Shown: positions 11,201 through 25,501 of the stretch, piece after piece
Layout of the letters: each line of letters starts with the position of its first letter
Position numbering within the stretch: the first letter of the stretch is position 1
From: Liolophura sinensis
Taxonomy: Eukaryota > Mollusca > Polyplacophora > Chitonida > Chitonidae
NCBI RefSeq assembly: GCF_032854445.1
Contig: NW_027018088.1
Span: 22,868 to 86,867 of the forward strand
DNA: 64,000 nucleotides
Direction of reading: 5' to 3'
Notes under the pieces: model-generated
What the model saw: the letters and a program-made list of their open reading frames with translations, nothing else
Told to the model about the DNA's origin: nothing
The model's database searches: none
Program-made: the position numbers and the translations under genes

Positions 11201-14200
11201 ATCTTGACATCAATGATTATTCATTTGTGGCTACAGCCAAAAGTATTGGTCGGAGAGCAACGCGGTTTACACCATTCGATTTCTCGTCAAAAATACGTCG
11301 GATTAGCCTCTTACCAGCAGCATTGGAACAGTTTTTCTACTTTTGGATTTTTGCCTGGTCTTTTTGCGAATTGAAATCGGCTACATTAACTATGTACAAT
11401 CGCGACTTGTCATTACTATATTCAACTTTTCATTATAAGTTATGTGCCCTTCGGTAGCCCAGACGACGTCAAATCTTTGGGCAAAGCCCATTTAACTCAC
11501 CCAGCAGTTGTCTTACTTCTAAGTCGAAGACAAACTCAATGTCTTTATCTACATGTAGAAAAACCACACCATTTGTATATAAAAAAAACACAAGGTACTT
11601 GATACAGTCCGCTGTAAAAAGTACAATTGAACACTGACCCACATCAATAAGGTGCCAAAAAATGTGCAATTGGGCCAGGCATCTCCAGCTGTTGAAAAAT
11701 TGCAAATTTCCTTGGTTTCCATGGAGTAAGAGCCGTTGCTGGGCACGTGATCTTGACATCAATGATTATTCATTTGTGGCTACAGCCAAAAGTATTAGTC
11801 GGAGAGCAACGCGGTTTGCACCATTCGATTTCTCGTCAAAAAATACGTCGGATTAGCCTCTTACCAGCAGCATTGGAACAGTTTTTCTACTTTTGGATTT
11901 TTGCCTGGTCTTTTTGCGAATTGAAATCGGCTACATTAACTATGTACAATCGCGACTGGTCATTACTATATTCAACTTTTCATTATAAGTTATGTGCCCT
12001 TCGGTAGCCCAGACGACGTCAAATCTTTGGGCAAAGCCCATTTAACTCACCCAGCAGTTGTCTTACTTCTAAGTCGAAGACAAACTCAATGTCTTTATCT
12101 ACATGTAGAAAAACCACACCATTTGTATATAAAAAAAACACAAGGTACTTGATACAGTCTGCTGTAAAAAGTACAATTGAACACTGACCCACATCAATAA
12201 GGTGCCAAAAAATGTGCAATTGGGCCAGGCATCTCCAGCTGTTGAAAAATTGCAAATTTCCTTGGTTTCCATGGAGTAAGAGCCGTTGCTGGGCACGTGA
12301 TCTTGACATCAGTGATTATTCATTTGTGGCTATAGCCAAAAGTATTGGTCGGAGAGCAACGCGGTTTGCACCATTCGATTTCTCGTCAAAAAATACGTCG
12401 GATTAGCCTCTTACCAGCAGCATTGGAACAGTTTTTCCACTTTTGGATTTTTGCCTGGTATTTTTTCTAATTGAAATCGGCTACATTAACTATGTACAAT
12501 CGCGACTGGTCATTACTATATTCAACTTTTCATTATAAGTTATGTGCCCTTCGGTAGCCCAGACGACGTCAAATCTTTGGGCCAAGCCCATTTTACTCAC
12601 CCAGCAAATGTCTTACTTCTAAGTCGAAGACAAACTCAATGTCTTTATCTACATGTAGAAAAACCACACCATTTGTATATAAAAAAAACACAAGGTACTT
12701 GATACAGTCCGCTGTAAAAAGTACAATTGAACACTGACCCACATCAATAAGGTGCCAAAAAATGTGCAATTGGGCCAGGCATCTCCAGCTGTTGAAAAAT
12801 TGCAAATTTCCTTGGTTTCCATGGAGTAAGAGCCGTTGCTGGGCACGTGATCTTGACATCAATGATTATTCATTTGTGGCTACAGCCAAAAGTATTAGTC
12901 GGAGAGCAACGCGGTTTGCACCATTCGATTTCTCGTCAAAAAATACGTCGGATTAGCCTCTTACCAGCAGCATTGGAACAGTTTTTCTACTTTTGGATTT
13001 TTGCCTGGTCTTTTTCGAATTGAAATCGGCTACATTACCTATGTACAATCGCGACTGGTCATTACTATATTCAACTTTTCATTATAAGTTATGTGCCCTT
13101 CGGTAGCCCAGACGACGTCAAATCTTTGGGCCAAGCCCATTTTACTCACCCAGCAAATGTCTTACTTCTAAGTCGAAGACAAACTCAATGTCTTTATCTA
13201 CATGTAGAAAAACCACACCATTTGTATATAAAAAAAAACACAAGGTACATGATAAAGTCTGCCGTGAAAAGTACAATTGAACACTGACCCACATCAATAA
13301 GGTGCCAAAAGATGCGCAATTGGGCCAGGCATCTCCAGCTGTTGAAAAATTGCAAATTTCTATGGTTCCCATGGAGTAAGAGCCGTTGCTGGGCACGTGA
13401 TCTTGACATCAATGATTATTCATTTGTGGCTACAGCCAAAAGTATTGGTCGGAGAGCAACGCGGTTTACACCATTCGATTTCTCGTCAAAAATACGTCGG
13501 ATTAGCCTCTTACCAGCAGCATTGGAACAGTTTTTCTACTTTTGGATTTTTGCCTGGTCTTTTTGCAAATTGAAATTGGCTACATTAACTATGTACAATC
13601 GCGACTGGTCATTACTATATTCAACTTTTCATTATAAGTTATGTGCCCTTCGGTAGCCCAGACGACGTCAAATCTTTGGGCAAAGCCCATTTAACTCACC
13701 CAGCAGTTGTCTTACTTCTAAGTCGAAGACAAACTCAATGTCTTTATCTACATGTAGAAAAACCACACCATTTGTATATAAAAAAAACACAAGGTACTTG
13801 ATACAGTCCGCTGTAAAAAGTACAATTGAACACTGACCCACATCAATAAGGTGCCAAAAAATGTGCAATTGGGCCAGGCATCTCCAGCTGTTGAAAAATT
13901 GCAAATTTCCTTGGTTTCCATGGAGTAAGAGCCGTTCCTGGGCACGTGATCTTGACATCAATGATTATTCATTTGTGGCTACAGCCAAAAGTATTAGTCG
14001 GAGAGCAACGCGGTTTGCACCATTCGATTTCTCGTCAAAAAATACGTCGGATTAGCCTCTTACCAGCAGCATTGGAACAGTTTTTCTACTTTTGGATTTT
14101 TGCCTGGTCTTTTTGCGAATTGAAATCGGCTACATTAACTATGTACAATCGCGACTGGTCATTACTATATTCAACTTTTCATTATAAGTTATGTGCCCTT

Positions 14201-17200
14201 CGGTAGCCCAGACGACGTCAAATCTTTGGGCCAAGCCCATTTAACTCACCCAGCAAATGTCTTACTTCTAAGTCGAAGACAAACTCAATGTCTTTATCTA
14301 CATGTAGAAAAACCACACCATTTGTATATAAAAAAAAAACACAAGGTACATGATAAAGTCTGCCGTAAAAAGTACAATTGAACACTGACCCACATCAATA
14401 AGGTGCCAAAAGATGCGCAATTGGGCCAGGCATCTCCAGCTGTTGAAAAATTGCAAATTTCTATGGTTCCCATGGAGTAAGAGCCGTTGCTGGGCACGTG
14501 ATCTTGACATCAATGATTATTCATTTGTGGCTACAGCCAAAAGTATTGGTCGGAGAGCAACGCGGTTTGCACCATTCGATTTCTCGTCAAAAAATACGTC
14601 GGATTAGCCTCTTACCAGCAGCATTGGAACAGTTTTTCTACTTTTGGATTTTTGCCTGGTCTTTTTGCGAATTGAAATCGGCTACATTAACTATGTACAA
14701 TCGCGACTGGTCATTACTATATTCAACTTTTCATCATAAGTTATGTGCCCTTCGGTAGCCCAGACGACGTCAAATCTTTGGGCCAAGCCCATTTAACTCA
14801 CCCAGCAAATGTCTTACTTCTAAGTCGAAGACAAACTCAATGTCTTTATCTACATGTAGAAAAACCACACCATTTGTATATAAAAAAAAACACAAGGTAC
14901 TTGATACAGTCCGCTGTAAAAAGTACAATTGAACACTGACCCACATCAATAAGGTGCCAAAAGATGCGCAATTGGGCCAGGCATCTCCAGCTGTTGAAAA
15001 ATTGCAAATTTCTATGGTTTCCATGGAGTAAGAGCCGTTGCTGGGCACGTGATCTTGACATCAATGATTATTCATTTGTGGCTACAGCCAAAAGTATTGG
15101 TCGGAGAGCAACGCGGTTGCACCATTCGATTTCTCGTCAAAAAATACGTCGGATTAGCCTCTTACCAGCAGCATTGGAACAGTTTTTCTACTTTTGGATT
15201 TTTGCCTGGTCTTTTTGCGAATTGAAATCGGCTACATTAACTATGTACAATCGCGACTGGTCATTACTATATTCAACTTTTCATCATAAGTTATGTGCCC
15301 TTCGGTAGCCCAGACGACGTCAAATCTTTGGGCCAAGCCCATTTAACTCACCCAGCAAATGTCTTACTTCTAAGTCGAAGACAAACTCAATGTCTTTATC
15401 TACATGTAGAAAAACCACACCATTTGTATATAAAAAAAACACAAGGTACTTGATACAGTCCGCTGTAAAAAGTACAATTGAACACTGACCCACATCAATA
15501 AGGTGCCAAAAGATGCGCAATTGGGCCAGGCATCTCCAGCTGTTGAAAAATTGCAATTTCTATGGTTTCCATGGAGTAAGAGCCGTTGCTGGGCACGTGA
15601 TCTTGACATCAATGATTATTCATTTGTGGCTACAGCCAAAAGTATTGGTCGGAGAGCAACGCGGTTTGCACCATTCGATTTCTCGTCAAAAAATACGTCG
15701 GATTAGCCTCTTACCAGCAGCATTGGAACAGTTTTTCTACTTTTGGATTTTTTGCCTGGTCTTTTTGCGAATTGAAATCGGCTACATTAACTATGTACAA
15801 TCGCGACTGGTCATTACTATATTCAACTTTTCATTATAAGTTATGTGCCCTTCGGTAGCCCAGACGACGTCAAATCTTTGGGCAAAGCCCATTTAACTCA
15901 CCCAGCAGTTGTCTTACTTCTAAGTCGAAGACAAACTCAATGTCTTTATCTACATGTAGAAAAACCACACCATTTGTATATAAAAAAAAAACAAGGTACT
16001 TGATACAGTCTGCTGTAAAAAGTACAATTGAACACTGACCCACATCAATAAGGTGCCAAAAATGTGCAATTGGGCCAGGCATCTCCAGCTGTTGAAAAAT
16101 TGCAAATTTCCTTGGTTTCCATGGAGTAAGAGCCGTTGCTGGGCACGTGATCTTGACATCAGTGATTATTCATTTGTGGCTATAGCCAAAAGTATTGGTC
16201 GGAGAGCAACGCGGTTTTGCACCATTCGATTTCTCGTCAAAAAATACGTCGGATTAGCCTCTTACCAGCAGCATTGGAACAGTTTTTCCACTTTTGGATT
16301 TTTGCCTGGTATTTTTTCTAATTGAAATCGGCTACATTAACTATGTACAATCGCGACTGGTCATTACTATATTCAACTTTTCATTATAAGTTATGTGCCC
16401 TTCGGTAGCCCAGACGACGTCAAATCTTTGGGCCAAGCCCATTTTACTCACCCAGCAAATGTCTTACTTCTAAGTCGAAGACAAACTCAATGTCTTTATC
16501 TACATGTAGAAAAACCACACCATTTGTATATAAAAAAAACACAAGGTACTTGATACAATCCGCTGTAAAAAGTACAATTGAACACTGACCCACATCAATA
16601 AGGTGCCAAAAAATGTGCAATTGGGCCAGGCATCTCCAGCTGTTGAAAAATTGCAAATTTCCTTGGTTTCCATGGAGTAAGAGCCGTTGCTGGGCACGTG
16701 ATCTTGACATCAATGATTATTCATTTGTGGCTACAGCCAAAAGTATTAGTCGGAGAGCAACGCGGTTGCACCATTCGATTTCTCGTCAAAAAATACGTCG
16801 GATTAGCCTCTTACCAGCAGCATTGGAACAGTTTTTCTACTTTTGGATTTTTGCCTGGTCTTTTTGCGAATTGAAATCGGCTACATTAACTATGTACAAT
16901 CGCGACTGGTCATTACTATATTCAACTTTTCATTATAAGTTATGTGCCCTTCGGTAGCCCAGACGACGTCAAATCTTTGGGCCAAGCCCATTTAACTCAC
17001 CCAGCAAATGTCTTACTTCTAAGTCGAAGACAAACTCAATGTCTTTATCTACATGTAGAAAAACCACACCATTTGTATATAAAAAAAAACACAAGGTACA
17101 TGATAAAGTCTGCCGTAAAAAGTACAATTGAACACTGACCCACATCAATAAGGTGCCAAAAGATGCGCAATTGGGCCAGGCATCTCCAGCTGTTGAAAAA

Positions 17201-20200
17201 TTGCAAATTTCTATGGTTCCCATGGAGTAAGAGCCGTTGCTGGGCACGTGATCTTGACATCAATGATTATTCATTTGTGGCTACAGCCAAAAGTATTGGT
17301 CGGAGAGCAACGCGGTTTGCACCATTCGATTTCTCGTCCAAAAATACGTCGGATTAGCCTCTTACCAGCAGCATTGGAACAGTTTTTCCACTTTTGGATT
17401 TTTGCCTGGTCTTTTTGCGAATTGAAATCGGCTACATTAACTATGTACAATCGCGACTGGTCATTACTATATTCAACTTTTCATTATAAGTTATGTGCCC
17501 TTCGGTAGCCCAGACGACGTCAAATCTTTGGGCCAAGCCCATTTAACTCACCCAGCAAATGTCTTACTTCTAAGTCGAGACAAACTCAATGTCTTTATCT
17601 ACATGTAGAAAAACCACACCATTTGTATATAAAAAAAACACAAGGTACTTGATACAGTCCGCTGTAAAAAGTACAATTGAACACTGACCCACATCAATAA
17701 GGTGCCAAAAGATGCGCAATTGGGCCAGGCATCTCCAGCTGTTGAAAAATTGCAAATTTCTATGGTTCCCATGGAGTAAGAGCCGTTGCTGTGCACGTGA
17801 TCTTGACATCAATGATTATTCATTTGTGGCTACAGCCAAAAGTATTGGTCGGAGAGCAACGCGGTTTGCACATTCGTTTTTCTCGTCAAAAAATACGTCG
17901 GATTAGCCTCTTACCAGCAGCAGTGGAACAGTTTTTCTACTTTTAGATTTTTGCCTGGTCTTTTTGCGAATTGAAATCGGCTACATTAACTATGTACAAT
18001 CGCGACTGGTCATTACTATATTCAACTTTTCATTATAAGTTATGTGCCCTTCGGTAGCCCAGACGACGTCAAATCTTTGGGCCAAGCCCATTTAACTCAC
18101 CCAGCAAATGTCTTACTTCTAAGTCGAAGACAAACTCAATGTCTTTATCTACATGTAGGAAAACCACACCATTTGTATATAAAAAAAAACACAAGGTACT
18201 TGATACAATCCGCTGTAAAAAGTACAATTGAACACTGACCCACATCAATAAGGTGCCAAAAGATGCGCAATTGGGCCAGGCATCTCCAGCTGTTGAAAAT
18301 TGCAAATTTCTATGGTTTCCATGGAGTAAGAGCCGTTGCTGGGCACGTGATCTTGACATCAATGATTATTCATTTGTGGCTACAGCCAAAAGTATTGGTC
18401 GGAGAGCAACGCGGTTTACACCATTCGATTTCTCGTCAAAAATACGTCGGATTAGCCTCTTACCAGCAGCATTGGAACAGTTTTTCTACTTTTGGATTTT
18501 TGCCTGGTCTTTTTGCGAATTGAAATCGGCTACATTAACTATGTACAATCGCGACTTGTCATTACTATATTCAACTTTTCATTATAAGTTATGTGCCCTT
18601 CGGTAGCCCAGACGACGTCAAATCTTTGGGCAAAGCCCATTTAACTCACCCAGCAGTTGTCTTACTTCTAAGTCGAAGACAAACTCAATGTCTTTATCTA
18701 CATGTAGAAAAACCACACCATTTGTATATAAAAAAAACACAAGGTACTTGATACAGTCCGCTGTAAAAAGTACAATTGAACACTGACCCACATCAATAAG
18801 GTGCCAAAAAATGTGCAATTGGGCCAGGCATCTCCAGCTGTTGAAAAATTGCAAATTTCCTTGGTTTCCATGGAGTAAGAGCCGTTGCTGGGCACGTGAT
18901 CTTGACATCAATGATTATTCATTTGTGGCTACAGCCAAAAGTATTAGTCGGAGAGCAACGCGGTTTGCACCATTCGATTTCTCGTCAAAAAATACGTCGG
19001 ATTAGCCTCTTACCAGCAGCATTGGAACAGTTTTTCTACTTTTGGATTTTTGCCTGGTCTGTTTGCGAATTGAAATCGGCTACATTAACTATGTACAATC
19101 GCGACTGGTCATTACTATATTCAACTTTTCATTATAAGTTATGTGCCCTTCGGTAGCCCAGACGACGTCAAATCTTTGGGCCAAGCCCATTTAACTCACC
19201 CAGCAAATGTCTTACTTCTAAGTCGAAGACAAACTCAATGTCTTTATCTACATGTAGAAAAACCACACCATTTGTATATAAAAAAAAACACAAGGTACAT
19301 GATAAAGTCTGCCGTAAAAAGTACAATTGAACACTGACCCACATCAATAAGGTGCCAAAAGATGCGCAATTGGGCCAGGCATCTCCAGCTGTTGAAAAAT
19401 TGCAAATTTCTATGGTTCCCATGGAGTAAGAGCCGTTGCTGGGCACGTGATCTTGACATCAATGATTATTCATTTGTGGCTACAGCCAAAAGTATTCGTC
19501 GGAGAGCAACGCGGTTTGCACCATTCGATTTCTCGTCAAAAAATACGTCGGATTAGCCTCTTACCAGCAGCATTGGAACAGTTTTTCTACTTTTGGATTT
19601 TTGCCTGGTCTTTTTGCGAATTGAAATCGGCTACATTAACTATGTACAATCGCGACTGGTCATTACTATATTCAACTTTTCATTATAAGTTATGTGCCCT
19701 TCGGTAGCCCAGACGACGTCAAATCTTTGGGCCAAGCCCATTTAACTCACCCAGCAAATGTCTTACTTCTAAGTCGAAGACAAACTCAATGTCTTTATCT
19801 ACATGTAGAAAAACCACACCATTTGTATATAAAAAAAAACACAAGGTACATGATAAAGTCTGCCGTAAAAAGTACAATTGAACACTGACCCACATCAATA
19901 AGGTGCCAAAAGATGCGCAATTGGGCCAGGCATCTCCAGCTGTTGAAAAATTGCAAATTTCTATGGTTTCCATGGAGTAAGAGCCGTTGCTGGGCACGTG
20001 ATCTTGACATCAATGATTATTCATTTGTGGCTACAGCCAAAAGTATTGGTCGGAGAGCAACGCGGTGTGCACCATTCGATTTCTCCTCAAAAAATACGTC
20101 GGATTAGCCTCTTACCAGCAGCATTGGAACAGTTTTTCTACTTTTGGATTTTTGCCTGGTCTTTTTGCGAATTGAAATCGGCTACATTAACTATGTACAA

Positions 20201-20933
20201 TCGCGACTGGTCATTACTATATTCAACTTTTCATTATAAGTTATGTGCCCTTCGGTAGCCCAGACGACGTCAAATCTTTGGGCCAAGCCCATTTTACTCA
20301 CCCAGCAAATGTCTTACTTCTAAGTCGAAGACAAACTCAATGTCTTTATCTACATGTAGAAAAACCACACCATTTGTATATAAAAAAAACACAAGGTACA
20401 TGATCAAGTCTGCTGTAAAAAGTACAATTGAACACTGACCCACATCAATAAGGTGCCAAAAGATGCGCAATTGGGCCAGGCATCTCCAGCTGTTGAAAAA
20501 TTGCAAATTTCTATGGTTCCCATGGAGTAAGAGCCGTTGCTGGGCACGTGATCTTGACATCAATGATTATTCATTTGTGGCTACAGCCAAAAGTATTGGT
20601 CGGAGAGCAACGCGGTTTGCACCATTCGATTTCTCGTCAAAAAATACGTCGGATTTGCTTCTTACCAGCAGCATTGGAACAGTTTTTCTACTTTTGGATT
20701 TTTGCCTGGTTTTTTTGCGAATTGAAATCGGCTACATTAACTATGTACAATCGCGACTGGTCATTACTATATTCAACTTTTCATTATAAGTTATGTGCCC
20801 TTCGGTAGCCCAGACGACGTCAAATCTTTGGGCCAAGCCCATTTTACTCACCCAGCAAATGTCTTACTTCTAAGTCGAAGACAAACTCAATGTCTTTATC
20901 TACATGTAGAAAAACCACACCATTTGTATATAT

Positions 20934-20946
20934 AAAAAAAAAAAAA
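20934..20946 (+). repeat. Expanded A13 tract with extra TA
   Basis: A second A13 run replaces the normal A8-cac, here with an additional TA before it (gtatatataaa), making this copy 552 bp. It looks like an independent slippage event from the one at 8282, because the TA gain is unique. Confidence 0.8.
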
Positions 20947-20980
20947 GGTACATGATAAAGTCTGCCGTGAAAAGTACAAT

Positions 20981-21650
20981 TGAACATTGACCCACATCAA
21001 TAAGGTGCCAAAAGATGCGCAATTGGGCCAGGCATCTCCAGCTGTTGAAAAATTGCAAATTTCTATGGTTCCCATGGAGTAAGAGCCGTTGCTGGGCACG
21101 TGATCTTGACATCAATGATTATTCATTTGTGGCTACAGCCAAAAGTATTGGTCGGAGAGCAACGCGGTTTGCACCATTCGATTTCTCGTCAAAAAATACG
21201 TCGGATTAGCCTCTTACCAGCAGCAGTGGAACAGTTTTTCTACTTTTGGATTTTTGCCTGGTCTTTTTGCGAATTGAAATCGGCTACATTAACTATGTAC
21301 AATCGCGACTGGTCATTACTATATTCAACTTTTCATTATAAGTTATGTGCCCTTCGGTAGCCCAGACGACGTCAAATCTTTGGGCCAAGCCCATTTAACT
21401 CACCCAGCAAATGTCTTACTTCTAAGTCGAAGACAAACTCAATGTCTTTATCTACATGTAGGAAAACCACACCATTTGTATATAAAAAAAACACAAGGTA
21501 CTTGATACAATCCGCTGTAAAAAGTACAATTGAACACTGACCCACATCAATAAGGTGCCAAAAGATGCGCAATTGGGCCAGGCATCTCCAGCTGTTGAAA
21601 AATAGCAAATTTCTATGGTTTCCATGGAGTAAGAGCCGTTGCTGGGCACG
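20981..21650 (+). repeat. Recurrent variant block, copy 1
   Basis: Carries a linked set: tgaacattgacc (20981), cagcagtgga (21221), catgtagg, cttgatacaatccgc (21501) and aatagcaaat (21601). The same set is found 3851 bp and 6600 bp downstream, each time as part of a consecutive two-monomer stretch. It marks a segmental duplication within the array. Confidence 0.8.
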
Positions 21651-22750
21651 TGATCTTGACATCAATGATTATTCATTTGTGGCTACAGCCAAAAGTATTG
21701 GTCGGAGAGCAACGCGGTTTGCACCATTCGATTTCTCGTCAAAAAATACGTCGGATTAGCCTCTTACCAGCAGCATTGGAACAGTTTTTCTACTTTTGGA
21801 TTTTTGCCTGGTCTTTTTGCGAATTGAAATCGGCTACATTAACTATGTACAATCGCGACTGGTCATTACTATATTCAACTTTTCATTATAAGTTATGTGC
21901 CCTTCGGTAGCCCAGACGACGTCAAATCTTTGGGCCAAGCCCATTTAACTCACCCAGCAGTTGTCTTACTTCTAAGTCGAAGACAAACTCAATGTCTTTA
22001 TCTACATGTAGAAAAACCACACCATTTGTATATAAAAAAAAACACAAGGTACATGATAAAGTCTGCCGTAAAAAGTACAATTGAACACTGACCCACATCA
22101 ATAAGGTGCCAAAAGATGCGCAATTGGGCCAGGCATCTCCAGCTGTTGAAAAATTGCAAATTTCTATGGTTCCCATGGAGTAAGAGCCGTTGCTGGGCAC
22201 GTGATCTTGACATCAATGATTATTCATTTGTGGCTACAGCCAAAAGTATTCGTCGGAGAGCAACGCGGTTTGCACCATTCGATTTCTCGTCAAAAAATAC
22301 GTCGGATTAGCCTCTTACCAGCAGCATTGGAACAGTTTTTCTACTTTTGGATTTTTGCCTGGTCTTTTTGCGAATTGAAATCGGCTACATTAACTATGTA
22401 CAATCGCGACTGGTCATTACTATATTCAACTTTTCATTATAAGTTATGTGCCCTTCGGTAGCCCAGACGACGTCAAATCTTTGGGCCAAGCCCATTTAAC
22501 TCACCCAGCAAATGTCTTACTTCTAAGTCGAAGACAAACTCAATGTCTTTATCTACATGTAGAAAAACCACACCATTTGTATATAAAAAAAACACAAGGT
22601 ACTTGATACAGTCCGCTGTAAAAAGAACAATTGAACACTGACCCACATCAATAAGGTGCCAAAAGATGCGCAATTGGGCCAGGCATCTCCAGCTGTTGAA
22701 AAATTGCAAATTTCTATGGTTTCCATGGAGTAAGAGCCGTTGCTGGGCAC

Positions 22751-24950
22751 GTGATCTTGACATCAATGATTATTCATTTGTGGCTACAGCCAAAAGTATT
22801 GGTCGGAGAGCAACGCGGTGTGCACCATTCGATTTCTCGTCAAAAAATACGTCGGATTAGCCTCTTACCAGCAGCATTGGAACAGTTTTTCTACTTTTGG
22901 ATTTTTGCCTGGTCTTTTTGCGAATTGAAATCGGCTACATTAACTATGTACAATCGCGACTGGTCATTACTATATTCAACTTTTCATTATAAGTTATGTG
23001 CCCTTCGGTAGCCCAGACGACGTCAAATCTTTGGGCCAAGCCCATTTAACTCACCCAGCAGTTGTCTTACTTCTAAGTCGAAGACAAACTCAATGTCTTT
23101 ATCTACATGTAGAAAAACCACACCATTTGTATATAAAAAAAACACAAGGTACTTGATACAGTCTGCTGTAAAAAGTACAATTGAACACTGACCCACATCA
23201 ATAAGGTGCCAAAAAATGTGCAATTGGGCCAGGCATCTCCAGCTGTTGAAAAATTGCAAATTTCCTTGGTATCCATGGAGTAAGAGCCGTTGCTGGGCAC
23301 GTGATCTTGACATCAATGATTATTCATTTGTGGCTATAGCCAAAAGTATTGGTCGGAGAGCAACGCGGTTTGCACCATTCGATTTCTCGTCAAAAAATAC
23401 GTCGGATTAGCCTCTTACCAGCAGCATTGGAACAGTTTTTCCACTTTTGGATTTTTGCCTGGTATTTTTTCTAATTGAAATCGGCTACATTAACTATGTA
23501 CAATCGCGACTGGTCATTACTATATTCAACTTTTCATTATAAGTTATGTGCCCTTCGGTAGCCCAGACGACGTCAAATCTTTGGGCCAAGCCCATTTTAC
23601 TCACCCAGCAAATGTCTTACTTCTAAGTCGAAGACAAACTCAATGTCTTTATCTACATGTAGAAAAACCACACCATTTGTATATAAAAAAAACACAAGGT
23701 ACATGATCAAGTCTGCTGTAAAAAGTACAATTGAACACTGACCCACATCAATAAGGTGCCAAAAGATGCGCAATTGGGCCAGGCATCTCCAGCTGTTGAA
23801 AAATTGCAAATTTCTATGGTTCCCATGGAGTAAGAGCCGTTGCTGGGCACGTGATCTTGACATCAATGATTATTCATTTGTGGCTACAGCCAAAAGTATT
23901 GGTCGGAGAGCAACGCGGTGTGCACCATTCGATTTCTCGTCAAAAAATACGTCGGATTAGCCTCTTACCAGCAGCATTGGAACAGTTTTTCTACTTTTGG
24001 ATTTTTGCCTGGTCTTTTTGCGAATTGAAATCGGCTACATTAACTATGTACAATCGCGACTGGTCATTACTATATTCAACTTTTCATTATAAGTTATGTG
24101 CCCTTCGGTAGCCCAGACGACGTCAAATCTTTGGGCCAAGCCCATTTAACTCACCCAGCAGTTGTCTTACTTCTAAGTCGAAGACAAACTCAATGTCTTT
24201 ATCTACATGTAGAAAAACCACACCATTTGTATATAAAAAAAACACAAGGTACTTGATACAGTCTGCTGTAAAAAGTACAATTGAACACTGACCCACATCA
24301 ATAAGGTGCCAAAAAATGTGCAATTGGGCCAGGCATCTCCAGCTGTTGAAAAATTGCAAATTTCCTTGGTATCCATGGAGTAAGAGCCGTTGCTGGGCAC
24401 GTGATCTTGACATCAATGATTATTCATTTGTGGCTATAGCCAAAAGTATTGGTCGGAGAGCAACGCGGTTTGCACCATTCGATTTCTCGTCAAAAAATAC
24501 GTCGGATTAGCCTCTTACCAGCAGCATTGGAACAGTTTTTCCACTTTTGGATTTTTGCCTGGTATTTTTTCTAATTGAAATCGGCTACATTAACTATGTA
24601 CAATCGCGACTGGTCATTACTATATTCAACTTTTCATTATAAGTTATGTGCCCTTCGGTAGCCCAGACGACGTCAAATCTTTGGGCCAAGCCCATTTTAC
24701 TCACCCAGCAAATGTCTTACTTCTAAGTCGAAGACAAACTCAATGTCTTTATCTACATGTAGAAAAACCACACCATTTGTATATAAAAAAAACACAAGGT
24801 ACATGATCAAGTCTGCTGTAAAAAGTACAATTGAACACTGACCCACATCAATAAGGTGCCAAAAGATGCGCAATTGGGCCAGGCATCTCCAGCTGTTGAA
24901 AAATTGCAAATTTCTATGGTTCCCATGGAGTAAGAGCCGTTGCTGGGCAC
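22751..24950 (+). repeat. 1100-bp dimer, tandemly duplicated
   Basis: Three private variants recur at exactly 1100 bp: cgcggtgtgcacc (22814 and 23914), ccttggtatccatgg (23265 and 24365) and catgatcaagtc (23702 and 24802). The first copy is about 22751-23850 and the second about 23851-24950; the next monomer reverts to cgcggtttgc (25014). The perfect spacing implies one recent two-monomer unequal exchange. Boundaries are approximate. Confidence 0.85.
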
Positions 24951-25501
24951 GTGATCTTGACATCAATGATTATTCATTTGTGGCTACAGCCAAAAGTATT
25001 GGTCGGAGAGCAACGCGGTTTGCACCATTCGATTTCTCGTCAAAAAATACGTCGGATTAGCCTCTTACCAGCAGCAGTGGAACAGTTTTTCTACTTTTGG
25101 ATTTTTGCCTGGTCTTTTTGCGAATTGAAATCGGCTACATTAACTATGTACAATCGCGACTGGTCATTACTATATTCAACTTTTCATTATAAGTTATGTG
25201 CCCTTCGGTAGCCCAGACGACGTCAAATCTTTGGGCCAAGCCCATTTAACTCACCCAGCAAATGTCTTACTTCTAAGTCGAAGACAAACTCAATGTCTTT
25301 ATCTACATGTAGGAAAACCACACCATTTGTATATAAAAAAAACACAAGGTACTTGATACAATCCGCTGAAAAAAGTACAATTGAACACTGACCCACATCA
25401 ATAAGGTGCCAAAAGATGCGCAATTGGGCCAGGCATCTCCAGCTGTTGAAAAATAGCAAATTTCTATGGTTTCCATGGAGTAAGAGCCGTTGCTGGGCAC
25501 G
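24832..25501 (+). repeat. Recurrent variant block, copy 2
   Basis: Has cagcagtgga (25072), cttgatacaatccgc (25352) and aatagcaaat (25452), each 3851 bp after copy 1. It retains the common tgaacactgacc, unlike copies 1 and 3, and has a private ccgctgaaaaaag. It directly follows the duplicated 1100-bp dimer. Confidence 0.78.

Noticed and set aside
11113-11457. 114-codon + strand frame in several left-arm copies
   Set aside because: Created by a 1-bp A loss that fuses two shorter frames. It is a by-product of an indel and not a conserved gene.
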